DNA of 64,000 nucleotides from an uncultured Eubacteriales bacterium. GTDB taxonomy: Bacteria; Bacillota; Clostridia; Oscillospirales; CAG-272. A program made the translations under genes and the position numbers. Of the stretch, positions 33,270 through 42,570 are shown one piece after another. How positions within the stretch are numbered: the first letter of the stretch is position 1; the number at the start of each line of letters is the position of its first letter. The stretch is taken from positions 1 to 64,000 of the forward strand of contig CAKXXW010000004.1 of the NCBI GenBank assembly GCA_934378145.1. The letters run 5' to 3'. Below the pieces are notes generated by a model. The model was not told the DNA's origin and made no database searches. It saw only the letters and a program-made list of their open reading frames with translations.

Positions 33270-33875
33270 ATGGAAGAAAAAAACAACATTTCCACAGAGG
33301 ATCTTGAGCAGACACAGGAGGTTCCCAAAGAAACACAGGATGAAAAGGATGAGCTGATTTCAAGGTTGGATGCTGTTCGGCAGTCGCTTGCCGATCTGCA
33401 GCAGAAATTCGATGACAAGATCGCCGAGGATGAGTACAAGAACGGTCTTTTCGATAATATGCACCGTGAATTGGTCCTTTATCAGAACGGGGCATTGGAT
33501 AAGGTCGTTGATACTGTTGCGCTTGATATTATCCAGCTCGTTGACACCACGAAGGGTCATGTCCGTGTTTACGAGGATAAGGAGCCTACCGGAGAAAATT
33601 ACGGGAAACTCCTCAGGATCGTCAAGGGCATTGCGGAAGATCTTGAAGATATTCTTTACCGTCAGAATATCGAATCATACAATGTTCCGGGCGATGAAGT
33701 GGATGTCCGTCGTCAGAAGATCATTCAGACCGTTCCTACGGATGACAAATCCAATGACAACCTCGTGGCGCTTCGTGTCGCCGACGGATATGAAAAGGGC
33801 GATAAGGTCCTCAGACCCGAGAGGATCAAGATCTTCAAATATGAAGCCGCGCCCGAAACATCTTCAGAAAGTTGA
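33270..33875 (+). CDS. GrpE-like nucleotide exchange factor
   Basis: GrpE proteins release ADP from Hsp70. This 201-residue protein has an acidic N-terminus, a long coiled-coil helix (about 25-75, LISRLDAVRQSLADLQQKF) and the C-terminal wing with GrpE-typical ALRVADGYEKGDKVLRPERI near the end. The centre (ALDKVVDTVALDIIQLVD) differs from housekeeping GrpE. GAGGAGG at 33252-33258 gives the start. It lies 31 bases before an Hsp70 gene in a GTPase cluster, not in an hrcA-grpE-dnaK-dnaJ operon, and no CIRCE element is seen upstream. It is therefore a dedicated cochaperone of that Hsp70. Confidence 0.8.
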   Translation: MEEKNNISTEDLEQTQEVPKETQDEKDELISRLDAVRQSLADLQQKFDDKIAEDEYKNGLFDNMHRELVLYQNGALDKVVDTVALDIIQLVDTTKGHVRVYEDKEPTGENYGKLLRIVKGIAEDLEDILYRQNIESYNVPGDEVDVRRQKIIQTVPTDDKSNDNLVALRVADGYEKGDKVLRPERIKIFKYEAAPETSSES

Positions 33876-33906
33876 ATATAAAACATAGAGACGAAAGGAA
33901 AAAATC

Positions 33907-35583
33907 ATGGGAAAAGTATTTGGCATTGACCTTGGCACAACTTATTCGTGTATCGCATACATCGACGATAACGGAAAACCTGTTGTACTGAAAAACGCTG
34001 AAGGAGATCTCACCACCCCTTCAGCAGTGTTCTTTGAGACATCTACCGATGTCACCGTCGGCTCTGCTGCAAAGGAAAGCGCGAAAATGTATCCGGAGCA
34101 GGTCGTGACTTTCATCAAGCGGAGTATAGGACAGCCCGGCTTCAGCCTGAATATCAACGGTATTGATATGAAACCGGAAGAGATATCCTCATACATTCTT
34201 AAAAAAGTAGTTAAGGATGCGGAAGACTCTCTCCGTATGGAGGGCAAACTCGGCGATGACGAGAATATCCGCGATGTCGTCATTACCTGCCCGGCATACT
34301 TCGGAGTTACCGAGAGGGATGCAACCAAGGCGGCGGGCGTTATTGCCGGTCTTAATGTTATGGCGATCATCAACGAGCCTACCGCTGCGGCTATCACATA
34401 CGGTGTAACGGATGACAGCCTGGACAAGACCGTTCTTGTTTATGACCTTGGCGGCGGTACATTCGATATTACCATGATAAATATCAAGCCGGGAGAGATC
34501 CGTGTTATCTGTACCGGCGGCGACCATAACCTCGGAGGTAAGGATTGGGACGATCGTGTTCTTATGTATCTTGCGGAGCAGTATCAGTCCGAAACCGGAA
34601 CCCCCGATAATATTCTTGAAGATGCGGAAACACTGCAGGAACTCAGCCTTGCCGCGGAGCGTGCAAAGAAGCTTTTGAGTGCAAAGGAAAAGGCTCCTGT
34701 TGCCGTGAACTATATGGGTGAGCGCGTTCGTGTTGAGCTGACCCGCGAAAAATTCGATGAGCTTACCGAAGATCTCCTTACCCGTACAATTGACCTTACC
34801 CGTGAAATGTTCAGGGAATCCGAAAAGAAGGGCTTTACTCAGAACGATGTGAGCGAGATCCTTCTTGTCGGCGGTTCCTCAAAGATGCCGCAGGTAATGA
34901 GTCGCGTCAAGAGCGAATTCGGTATCGAGACCAAGATGTTTGATCCGGATGAATCCGTTGCAAAGGGCGCAGCCATCTACGCAAACAAGATGAGCGAATT
35001 CAACATCGTTCTTGAAGAGATCGCAAAGCAGCAGGGCAAGAGCGTTGAGGAGGTCAAGGAACAGGTCGACAACGGTCAGATGGACCTTCAGAAGGAAGCC
35101 AAAAAGGCGAATATCCAGATGCGCGGCGGACGCCTCCCGGGGGAGGATGTCAAGATCATCAATGTATCAAGCCGCAGCTTCGGTACCTGCGCTTATGATG
35201 CAAACGATCAGCTCAAACTGTTCAATATTATTATCAAGAACGCCGAGCTGCCTGCGACGGGAACAAACTCTTTCTATCCTCGTCAGAATAATCAACAGCT
35301 GGTCCGGTTCCAGATCATGGAGAGCCTTGCTTCCGATGAGATAGTAGATCCCGAACTCGGCAAGGAAATAGGAACAGCGGAACTGACCCTTCCTGCGGGT
35401 GTTACTGTTGACACCGAAATCAGGGTCACTTTCCGCTTGGATGAATCGGGACTGCTCCATCTCAATGCCAAGGAGCTTAAGGGCGGTCGTGAGGTAGATG
35501 CCGAATTCCAGACGACCGAGGCACTTTCCGAGAAGGAAATGAGCGATGCCATTCGCCGAAGCAACAATTCAAGTGTCAACTGA
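33907..35583 (+). CDS. Hsp70 (DnaK-like) chaperone lacking the alpha-helical lid
   Basis: The nucleotide-binding domain is canonical: GIDLGTTYSC (phosphate 1), K71 in FIKRSIG, INEPTAAAI, YDLGGGTFDITM (phosphate 2) and LLVGGSSKMPQV (adenosine). After about residue 364 the sequence departs: a charged helical insert (about 365-408, ending in RMGGRLPGED-like sequence) replaces the short linker. A beta-sandwich-like segment (409-545: SRSFGTCAYDANDQL to LHLNAKELKGGREVD) follows, and the protein ends at 558 residues, 60-80 short of DnaK, with no helical lid or EEVD-like tail. It probably binds a specific client or partner rather than general unfolded protein. It is flanked by its GrpE-like and J-like genes. 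Confidence 0.9.
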   Translation: MGKVFGIDLGTTYSCIAYIDDNGKPVVLKNAEGDLTTPSAVFFETSTDVTVGSAAKESAKMYPEQVVTFIKRSIGQPGFSLNINGIDMKPEEISSYILKKVVKDAEDSLRMEGKLGDDENIRDVVITCPAYFGVTERDATKAAGVIAGLNVMAIINEPTAAAITYGVTDDSLDKTVLVYDLGGGTFDITMINIKPGEIRVICTGGDHNLGGKDWDDRVLMYLAEQYQSETGTPDNILEDAETLQELSLAAERAKKLLSAKEKAPVAVNYMGERVRVELTREKFDELTEDLLTRTIDLTREMFRESEKKGFTQNDVSEILLVGGSSKMPQVMSRVKSEFGIETKMFDPDESVAKGAAIYANKMSEFNIVLEEIAKQQGKSVEEVKEQVDNGQMDLQKEAKKANIQMRGGRLPGEDVKIINVSSRSFGTCAYDANDQLKLFNIIIKNAELPATGTNSFYPRQNNQQLVRFQIMESLASDEIVDPELGKEIGTAELTLPAGVTVDTEIRVTFRLDESGLLHLNAKELKGGREVDAEFQTTEALSEKEMSDAIRRSNNSSVN

Positions 35584-35625
35584 TAAGAATGACATTTGGC
35601 TTATGCGAGGAAAGACGGTATTTTA

Positions 35626-38574
35626 ATGGAAAATTATTTTATACTTTTGGAGCTTCCGTTTGACCCGCCGGAGGGAGATACCCAAAAGATCAACGAGGCT
35701 ATTTCAAAAAAACAGGCACAGTGGTCTCGGGATCAGTCAAATCCGGTAAAGAAGACCAAAGCAAGTGAGTATTTGGCGGAGCTTGAAAAGATCAGAAAGG
35801 TAATGCTTGATCCGGCAGCCCGCAGGCAGGAAGCCGAAAAAGCAAAGCAAATAAAAGACAGTAAGGCGAAAGAGCTTGAAGCAAAGCTCATGCTGTATCA
35901 TTCCAAGGGTGACGATCTGTCCGAAGAAGATCTGAAGAAGCTTGCTAAGGTATTCGGGGCATTCGGGTTTTCCGCTGATGAGATAAAACAGAAATTCAAC
36001 AGCGAGCGGAAGACCCGGGAGAAGATAAACCCGTCAGAGGTCCTTGACAAGACTCAGGCGCGGAATGTCCGGAATTTTATGCAACAGCTTGACATGAGGG
36101 ATCAGACCCTGTATGACTTCCTGTGCCTTGATCCGGCAGCTTCATGCACTCAGCTTTGCGCAGCAGCCGATTCCATGAAGAAAAAGATACTTGCAAAAGG
36201 CGATAAAACCGGTCATGATAACGCGGTTCAGGCATTGTGCGGTCTTTGCATTGTAATTTTCAAGGATGCGGCAAGCAAGAAAAAATATGACAACTATGTA
36301 AACCTTACAAAATACAGATTGGTCAATGAAGCTGTTGATGAGCTTGCGCTGGGTAATCAGAAGCGCATCGATCCGAAAATGAAAGAAGGGCTGATCGATA
36401 CGGCTGTCCGGCAGTATCACATCAGCGTTTCGGATGCTTCGGTTTATATCAATTATTACTGCGAATACATGGGCTATGCCCTGCCCGAGAATAAGATCGT
36501 ATGCGGTCTGTGCGGCGCGGAAAACCCAGCCGGTACCACAAGCTGCATAAAATGCGGAAAACCGCTCGTTATCCAGTGCCCCGCCTGTTCTGCTCAAAAC
36601 AATAATTCAGCCAAGGTCTGTGCAAAGTGCGGATTTGACCTTACAAAGATGGATAAGGCTGTTGAGCTTTTACGGCAGGCAAAGCAAAAGTTCGCGGAAA
36701 AATCATACGAAGAAGCCGAAAGGCTTGTTAAGGAAGCCGAGGCGTACTGGCCTAACCACGCCGATGCACTCAGTCTTGAAAAATCGATCCATGATGAGCG
36801 TAAGCAAGCGGCAGAGATCGTTGCGGCTGTTATGAAAGATATTCAGGACAAGAATATGTATGCTGCACAGACAAAAATCGACCAGGCGAGAGCAAAAGGC
36901 TTCAATGTCGATCCTTCCGTTGCCGATAAAGTCTCCGCAGTCCTGAAAGAGGTGGAGGATCGTCTCTCTGTGATGCGCAACGCTTCCGGCGACGAAGCGT
37001 TTACCATTGCGGTAAAGCTTACCGAGATCATTTCGGATTCGGATGAACTCAATCAGAGTCTCAAAAAATTCCCGCCCGATGAGGTCTCTTCTCTGAACAG
37101 CAAAAGAGTCGGCGACGAGGTCACATTGACATGGCAAAAGAGTCCGTCCATAGGAGAAGTATCCTATATCGTGGTACGCAAGGAAAACACTTATCCTAAC
37201 GGCCCTTCCGACGGTGAGACGGTTTACAACGGCAAGGAGCTTGCCTATACCGACAGAAGTGTGCATAAGAATGCCGTTCTGTATTATTCGGTTTTTGCGG
37301 TCCGTGTCGGAGTTTATTCAAAAGCGACCCGACTTGATGAGGCGGTTGCCGTTGTTGAAAAGATCACGAATCCGAAAGCTGTCGGCGGGGACGAAATGGT
37401 CACACTGTCATGGGCAAAGGATCCGACGGTCACCGAGGTCAGGCTTTATAAATATTGCGGTTATGAAAGACCGCAGGATGACAGTCGGTATGAGCCGATT
37501 CCGTGTACACGGCTGGACGGGATCATTATCAACGGACTGACCAACGGTGCAAGCTATTGGTTTGCCGTCAGCGCCGGTCATACACTCAACGGTAAAACAT
37601 ACTTCTCCGAAAAGACCTATCTGTCTGCCGTTCCGCAAAAACCCGCAAAGCCTTTGCAGAATTTTTCGGTCCGCCTTGTCGACGATGTCTTTCAGGCGAA
37701 GTGGATAAAGTCCGAATGGGATGTTATCTTGTTTTACGCAAAGCAGAAGCCCGAATACGCCATCGGCACGATCTACGATCTGAGTGAGCTTTTGAGCAAG
37801 TATGAAAAGATCGACATCAATATGAAGAGCCTTACAGAGGCGGAGTTCAGACTGAATTTTGTCGGTGAATGCTACATCGTTCCCGGTGTCATAAACGCCT
37901 CAAATGTGATCCTGAACACGGCTTCTTATATATCTGCCGTTCCCGGAGCAAAGGATGTATCCTTTGATATAAATTCCGCTGCGACGGAAATGTATGTAAA
38001 CTTTACATGGCCCAAAGATATAGACAGATCTCTTCTCGTGTACAGAACGGATGAGTACCCTACCGGGACAGATGATCCGCTGGCTCATAAGATAGAGTGC
38101 AGTAAGCGTCAGTACGAAGCAAACGAAGGTATTTTGATTTCCAAGCCGGCGCAGGGAACCATGTATGCTGAGGTTTATACATACTTTGAAAATGACGGTC
38201 ATCGTGTATATTCGGATGCCTGCCGTGTCCTTCTGAGTAATCAACCTCCAAGGGATGTACTCTATACATTCACTTACAAAAAGCCGGGGCTGTTCAGTAA
38301 GAAATGTACGCTGACTTTGGAACTGCAAACCGACGGAGATTGTGTATTCCCGGAATTTGTTATCATAAGTAAATACAAAAGCACTCCGTTGAATCGTGGC
38401 GACGGCAATGTTTTATGCAAGGTGAACGATAGTATCGAGATCAAGGGGCGGCAGTGCATCATTGAGTTTAATATTTCACCGATTAAGCCCGACACCAGAC
38501 TTAAGATGTTCTTCCTGAATGATAAGAACTATAAATCTTTCAAAATTGCCTGTAAAGCGGGAAATATCATATAA
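35626..38574 (+). CDS. J-like/double zinc-ribbon/FN3 multidomain protein of the Hsp70-GTPase cluster
   Basis: ATG 35626 is chosen over the in-frame TTG 35596; GAGGAAAG lies 12 to 20 bases upstream. Visible layout of the 982 residues: a J-like helical module at 1-75 (MENYFILLELPFDPPEGD to VMLDPAARRQ) and a second at about 160-230 (LYDFLCLDPAAS to IFKDAASKKKYDNY), both without the HPD tripeptide needed for classic Hsp70 stimulation; two zinc ribbons at 293-335 (CGLC, CIKC, CPAC, CAKC); a TPR-like helical stretch (about 345-455); then repeated fibronectin-III-like beta domains (from about 475) to the end. There is no signal peptide. It probably links the Hsp70 to other components of this cluster. 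This architecture is unfamiliar to me as a whole. Confidence 0.75.
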   Translation: MENYFILLELPFDPPEGDTQKINEAISKKQAQWSRDQSNPVKKTKASEYLAELEKIRKVMLDPAARRQEAEKAKQIKDSKAKELEAKLMLYHSKGDDLSEEDLKKLAKVFGAFGFSADEIKQKFNSERKTREKINPSEVLDKTQARNVRNFMQQLDMRDQTLYDFLCLDPAASCTQLCAAADSMKKKILAKGDKTGHDNAVQALCGLCIVIFKDAASKKKYDNYVNLTKYRLVNEAVDELALGNQKRIDPKMKEGLIDTAVRQYHISVSDASVYINYYCEYMGYALPENKIVCGLCGAENPAGTTSCIKCGKPLVIQCPACSAQNNNSAKVCAKCGFDLTKMDKAVELLRQAKQKFAEKSYEEAERLVKEAEAYWPNHADALSLEKSIHDERKQAAEIVAAVMKDIQDKNMYAAQTKIDQARAKGFNVDPSVADKVSAVLKEVEDRLSVMRNASGDEAFTIAVKLTEIISDSDELNQSLKKFPPDEVSSLNSKRVGDEVTLTWQKSPSIGEVSYIVVRKENTYPNGPSDGETVYNGKELAYTDRSVHKNAVLYYSVFAVRVGVYSKATRLDEAVAVVEKITNPKAVGGDEMVTLSWAKDPTVTEVRLYKYCGYERPQDDSRYEPIPCTRLDGIIINGLTNGASYWFAVSAGHTLNGKTYFSEKTYLSAVPQKPAKPLQNFSVRLVDDVFQAKWIKSEWDVILFYAKQKPEYAIGTIYDLSELLSKYEKIDINMKSLTEAEFRLNFVGECYIVPGVINASNVILNTASYISAVPGAKDVSFDINSAATEMYVNFTWPKDIDRSLLVYRTDEYPTGTDDPLAHKIECSKRQYEANEGILISKPAQGTMYAEVYTYFENDGHRVYSDACRVLLSNQPPRDVLYTFTYKKPGLFSKKCTLTLELQTDGDCVFPEFVIISKYKSTPLNRGDGNVLCKVNDSIEIKGRQCIIEFNISPIKPDTRLKMFFLNDKNYKSFKIACKAGNII

Positions 38575-38585
38575 GGAGACAAAAA

Positions 38586-39701
38586 ATGGCAGGAAAATTT
38601 CTGTGTCCACGATGCTTTGAATTACAAAGCCTCGATAAAATAGAGTACATTTGTTCAAATACAAGCACATCATCAAAATGTCAGCACGCGATCGACAGAA
38701 CGCCTCAGCATCCGGCAAACCTGAAAAAACCGGTATGCGAGGAGTGCGGACAGCCCCTCGTGACCAAGGTGTGTCCCAAATGCGGCGGCGAACTTCCGCT
38801 GAACATAGGGACCGCAAAGAGCTATCCGATTGCAATTATCGGTGCAAAGGAAACCGGCAAGAGCAACTATGTTGCGGTTCTGATAAATCAGCTTAAGAAT
38901 GAGGTCGGGCGTTCCTTCAACTGCGCTCTGATGGCTTGCGGGGACAAGACCCTGAACCGTTACCGCACGGATTTTTACGATCCTCTGTATCGTCACCGTA
39001 CCTGTGTACGCGGCTCGGATGCAGGTGATGTCGATCCGCTTATTTACTCTTTGATCTTTCAGAGAAAGGGCGGTTTGTTCAAGAAAGCCGTAAATGATGC
39101 CGTTTCCCTGACTTTCTTTGATACGGCGGGTGAAAACCTTAATTCGCTGGCTTCAATGCAGACCTTTAACCGCTATCTTTATCATTCATCAGGCATCATT
39201 CTTCTGCTCGATCCCCTGCAGCTTCCTGCGGTAAGGGCAGAGCTTCAGGGAAAGATACGCCTGCCCGAAGAGAATACCGACGTAAACACGATCCTCAACA
39301 GAACTATCGAGATCATCAGGACAGGATCCGGTTTGACGGATCTCAGTAAAAAGATCGATATCCCGATCGCGATCTCTTTCACAAAGATCGATGCCGTTGA
39401 CGAGCTTCTCGATCCCGCAAGCTGTCTGAAAAACGATTCGGCTCACATTCGTAAAGGCTTTTTTGACAAAGTTGATTTTGAGGATGCCAACAATGAAATG
39501 CAGAGCCTGGTTGAAAACTGGCTCGGTACCGAACTGTATCAAACGGTATCTACTCAGTTTTCAAATTTTGCATTCTTCGGTCTGAGCGCTTTGGGCAGTA
39601 ATCCGGATATGGATAACAAGATCCCGAAGTTCCGCCCGTTCCGTGTCGCGGATCCGTTTCTGTGGATACTTTCACAGGAACAGATAATTCCGGTTAAATA
39701 A
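38586..39701 (+). CDS. Zinc-ribbon GTPase of the TRAFAC/double-GTPase type (soluble)
   Basis: The N-terminal 70 residues carry zinc-ribbon Cys pairs (C7/C10 with C23/C32; C51/C54 with C63/C66). A P-loop GTPase follows: GAKETGKS at 86-93, DTAGE at 179-183 (Walker B/switch II), LLLDP at 206-210 and TKID at 266-269 (guanine specificity). The protein has no membrane helix. This matches my recollection of the 'double-GTPase' families predicted in NTP-dependent prokaryotic conflict systems, where two such GTPases and a GAP1 protein occur together, as they do here. The next gene starts 11 bases downstream. Biochemical role unproven; nucleotide-gated assembly is inference. Confidence 0.78.
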   Translation: MAGKFLCPRCFELQSLDKIEYICSNTSTSSKCQHAIDRTPQHPANLKKPVCEECGQPLVTKVCPKCGGELPLNIGTAKSYPIAIIGAKETGKSNYVAVLINQLKNEVGRSFNCALMACGDKTLNRYRTDFYDPLYRHRTCVRGSDAGDVDPLIYSLIFQRKGGLFKKAVNDAVSLTFFDTAGENLNSLASMQTFNRYLYHSSGIILLLDPLQLPAVRAELQGKIRLPEENTDVNTILNRTIEIIRTGSGLTDLSKKIDIPIAISFTKIDAVDELLDPASCLKNDSAHIRKGFFDKVDFEDANNEMQSLVENWLGTELYQTVSTQFSNFAFFGLSALGSNPDMDNKIPKFRPFRVADPFLWILSQEQIIPVK

Positions 39702-39712
39702 GGGGGACCGTT

Positions 39713-42301
39713 ATGAAAGCATTGCAATACATATATACTTCCTGGAAGAACGGTGACTCTACTGAAAAGGGCTATATGATATACTCTCGTTCCGAGGGTA
39801 TTACGGATTCCGAGTGCAGTGCGATCAAGGATGCCATGCAGTATCTTGCCCCAAAGGGATTGACGCTCACGCCAACTCCGCAGGAGATCGAAGACATATT
39901 TCCGTATGCGTTTGCTTATTTTGTACTCCCGACGGGCAGGGGGTGTGTTGCTCAGTCAACCTATCTCGGGAAAGACTACTCCGGCAGATATGGGAACTAT
40001 ATCATTCACGCGTTGATCTTTGATATTGACGATCTGCCGTGCCGCCCCGCGGAGTTTTTTGCCGAACCGTACATAAAGACCGCGATGACTCAGGAAGAAT
40101 TGGATGCCCCTTCTCCGGTACCGCCGTTGCCGCCGTTGTATATATCAGAGTATGCGTCGGTTATAAATGACGAACAATTAAATGAATTCCTTTTTGACAA
40201 GGAAGATGAATTTTCACAGCTTATTTCACTTGTTCTGGCGGCACAGGACGCCGGTGTTCCGTTTTATCTGAACGATTCCCGCGAGAACCTTGTGTTGTGG
40301 TCCGCCGCCGTTCAGAGAATACTTCCTTCTCGGTTGGCAAAGAAGTTCACATTCAATACCTATATCGGGAACCACGAATCAATGCGTTCTCCGAGAGCAA
40401 GGGAAGAGAACCTGAACTTTATGCTTATCGGGGTAAGACCTGATGCGAATTATTTCAATTACGCAACCGAAAGCAACAGCAATTGCCAGATCGTGATGGA
40501 CTTTGTCGGAGGATACATGACACAGGGAGTTCTTCCGGGCAGTTTTGCACGCGCTATGGCGGCGAGTATGGCATTTGATTGTGAAGAGGTCGATGCTTTC
40601 GGTGAATTTGTCGACTCTACATCATTCGATGAGATCAGCGGTCATTTGCAGGATGCCTATCTGTATTATCACCTGCTGAAGCACGACGGGTTTGAATTCA
40701 CCGAAAACGATCTGAAGGCGGTGCTTTCATTCGGTTCCGATTATTGCTCCGAAGCTGATAATTCGGATATAGGGAGTAAACTGTTGGTCAAGGCCCAGGA
40801 GAATGAATGGACCCTTGATCCCGAACTGTTTGCGGTGTTCTGGAAGTTTATTTGCAGATATTCGGGCTTTATGATATTCACACTGTATGAGCTGTTGACC
40901 GAAACGCTCTTTCAACATGCAGGTGAAGCCTCCGGACCCTGCATCGGACTTGAATCATTGATAAATACCTTAAAGGAAGAGACTCCGGAGCAGTACAAGG
41001 GTTATCTTGATTACCTGAACTCCTCAAGCAGCGTAGAACACCTGCTCCTGTATCTGTCCGGACATAACAATCCGTTTACCAACAGCTTCTACATAAAATG
41101 GTTGCTTCGCAGCTATTCGTTCAGCGGCGGTATGTCAAACGGTCAGCCTATCTCAAAACTTTTGCAGGTCTTGCTGAAGAATGTTACCCGCATAAATGGA
41201 TGTGAAAAGCAGATGATGGAAATTCTTATTGCCACATCCGATAATCAGGTACTTTTCAAAAACATTTTCGGCATTTTTATGATCGCATTGCGTGAGTCGA
41301 AACAGCTTGATAGGTTTTGCGATGAGTATCTGGATGCAGCAGCTTCTCTGACGACCGGGCAACTTGATCGGTTTGAACAGTTGTTGCCTGAAGCGCCGGG
41401 ATCCGAACCTGTCGCTACAAGGCTGTTCGCAAGGAAGATCGCAGCCTCAGATGATCCCGAAACCGAGTTCTGGCATTTCTACGGCAATCAGCGTTCCCGT
41501 ATTTCCGAAAGCTCCGGAGTTTCCGCTGATCCCATGATACTTGCATGTGTCAATAATGTTGAAGCCAAGAAACGCACGGAGGTTGCTGTTGACATCCTCC
41601 GAAAGATCGATCCGTCGCAGATCAATGATCGTGAAACTATCCGAACCCTGACTGATGCTGTTGAGGATTGCAGTGTGAAGGAACTTTCAAAAATGGAAGT
41701 ATCCTTTTTGCAGAAGGTTTGTCAGATCCGAGCAAAGGTTGATAAAAACGGTCCGGAAAAGATCACCGCGGTCCTCGTCGGAGAAATGTTGGCTACAGAT
41801 AATGCACAACGCAGACGCCCCGTAAAGCTGGCAGGTGAATTAGCAAAAACAAAAATCACTTTGCAGCATTTGGATAAATCGGACTACGAGTCTTACCTCA
41901 AGAACTACTTCGGTGAGTATTTTGTATTGATAAAGACAAAAGAGGATATTCCGGCGCTGGTCAGGATCTTTTATCACGGTCAGTATTTTTCGAGTTTTGC
42001 GGATGATTATATGTCTGCGTTGAAAAAAGCGGAAAAAAGAGAGCCGGAAATCCGGGATCGCATTCTCGGATGGACATGCACATATGTGGTTACTGCCGAA
42101 AGAAGTGATCCGGGTGCAGATGATATGTATAAACCGCTTGTCCGTTATTTGCGTTCGTTAAATGAAGATGAATTGTCGGGTGTTCGTAAATTCGTCACTA
42201 AGGATGTTCCGGCTGCCCGCTGCGACTATTTGTTCGACGAAGCCCGCCGCAAGGAAGGCATTTCGGAAAAGCTCGGCAACCTGTTTCATAAATTCAAATA
42301 G
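39713..42301 (+). CDS. Large GTPase-associated protein (GAP1-like)
   Basis: An 862-residue soluble protein. The first 145 residues form a compact domain (LQYIYTSWKNGD, GYMIYSRSEGITDSE, FAYFVLPTGRGCVAQSTYLG, GRYGNYIIHALIF) resembling the GTPase-associated protein 1 N-terminal domain; the remainder is predicted mostly helical, with Leu/Glu/Lys-rich repeats and no catalytic motif that I can identify. It lies between the two GTPase genes with 11- and 15-base gaps, as expected for an obligate partner. Family assignment is from memory of motif pattern and context, not a search. It may be the regulator or effector scaffold of the GTPase pair. Confidence 0.6.
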   Translation: MKALQYIYTSWKNGDSTEKGYMIYSRSEGITDSECSAIKDAMQYLAPKGLTLTPTPQEIEDIFPYAFAYFVLPTGRGCVAQSTYLGKDYSGRYGNYIIHALIFDIDDLPCRPAEFFAEPYIKTAMTQEELDAPSPVPPLPPLYISEYASVINDEQLNEFLFDKEDEFSQLISLVLAAQDAGVPFYLNDSRENLVLWSAAVQRILPSRLAKKFTFNTYIGNHESMRSPRAREENLNFMLIGVRPDANYFNYATESNSNCQIVMDFVGGYMTQGVLPGSFARAMAASMAFDCEEVDAFGEFVDSTSFDEISGHLQDAYLYYHLLKHDGFEFTENDLKAVLSFGSDYCSEADNSDIGSKLLVKAQENEWTLDPELFAVFWKFICRYSGFMIFTLYELLTETLFQHAGEASGPCIGLESLINTLKEETPEQYKGYLDYLNSSSSVEHLLLYLSGHNNPFTNSFYIKWLLRSYSFSGGMSNGQPISKLLQVLLKNVTRINGCEKQMMEILIATSDNQVLFKNIFGIFMIALRESKQLDRFCDEYLDAAASLTTGQLDRFEQLLPEAPGSEPVATRLFARKIAASDDPETEFWHFYGNQRSRISESSGVSADPMILACVNNVEAKKRTEVAVDILRKIDPSQINDRETIRTLTDAVEDCSVKELSKMEVSFLQKVCQIRAKVDKNGPEKITAVLVGEMLATDNAQRRRPVKLAGELAKTKITLQHLDKSDYESYLKNYFGEYFVLIKTKEDIPALVRIFYHGQYFSSFADDYMSALKKAEKREPEIRDRILGWTCTYVVTAERSDPGADDMYKPLVRYLRSLNEDELSGVRKFVTKDVPAARCDYLFDEARRKEGISEKLGNLFHKFK

Positions 42302-42316
42302 AAAGGAGATCATGTG

Positions 42317-42535
42317 ATGAACGAAAAGCGAAAATGTATGGTGGGGCATGATGATGATCACGGCGGATGTTTCGGATGTCTGTTTACGGTTCTGATAGCA
42401 ATTATCGTAATAATGATAATATGCGCAGTTGTTGTCTTCGGCGGTGTTTTTATCGGCGGCTTCCATTCGATCAAGAATTACATTCTTGCGTTCAAGCACA
42501 ATGTTTTTGACAGCAACCTTGCTCCCGCAAAATGA
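42317..42535 (+). CDS. Small single-helix membrane protein of the GTPase cluster
   Basis: 72 residues: a hydrophilic Cys/His-rich N-terminus (CMVGHDDDHGGCFGCLF), one strong membrane helix (about 22-48) and a short charged tail. AAAGGAG at 42302-42308 favours ATG 42317; GTG 42314 is an alternative start. It lies 15 bases after the GAP1-like gene and 35 before the membrane GTPase gene. The Cys/His cluster next to the helix could bind a metal. No family is recognised; a membrane adaptor or a toxin-like pore peptide are both possible. Confidence 0.7.
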   Translation: MNEKRKCMVGHDDDHGGCFGCLFTVLIAIIVIMIICAVVVFGGVFIGGFHSIKNYILAFKHNVFDSNLAPAK

Positions 42536-42570
42536 AGAATTAGCTCAATAAAAGAAAGGAGACTTTTGTT

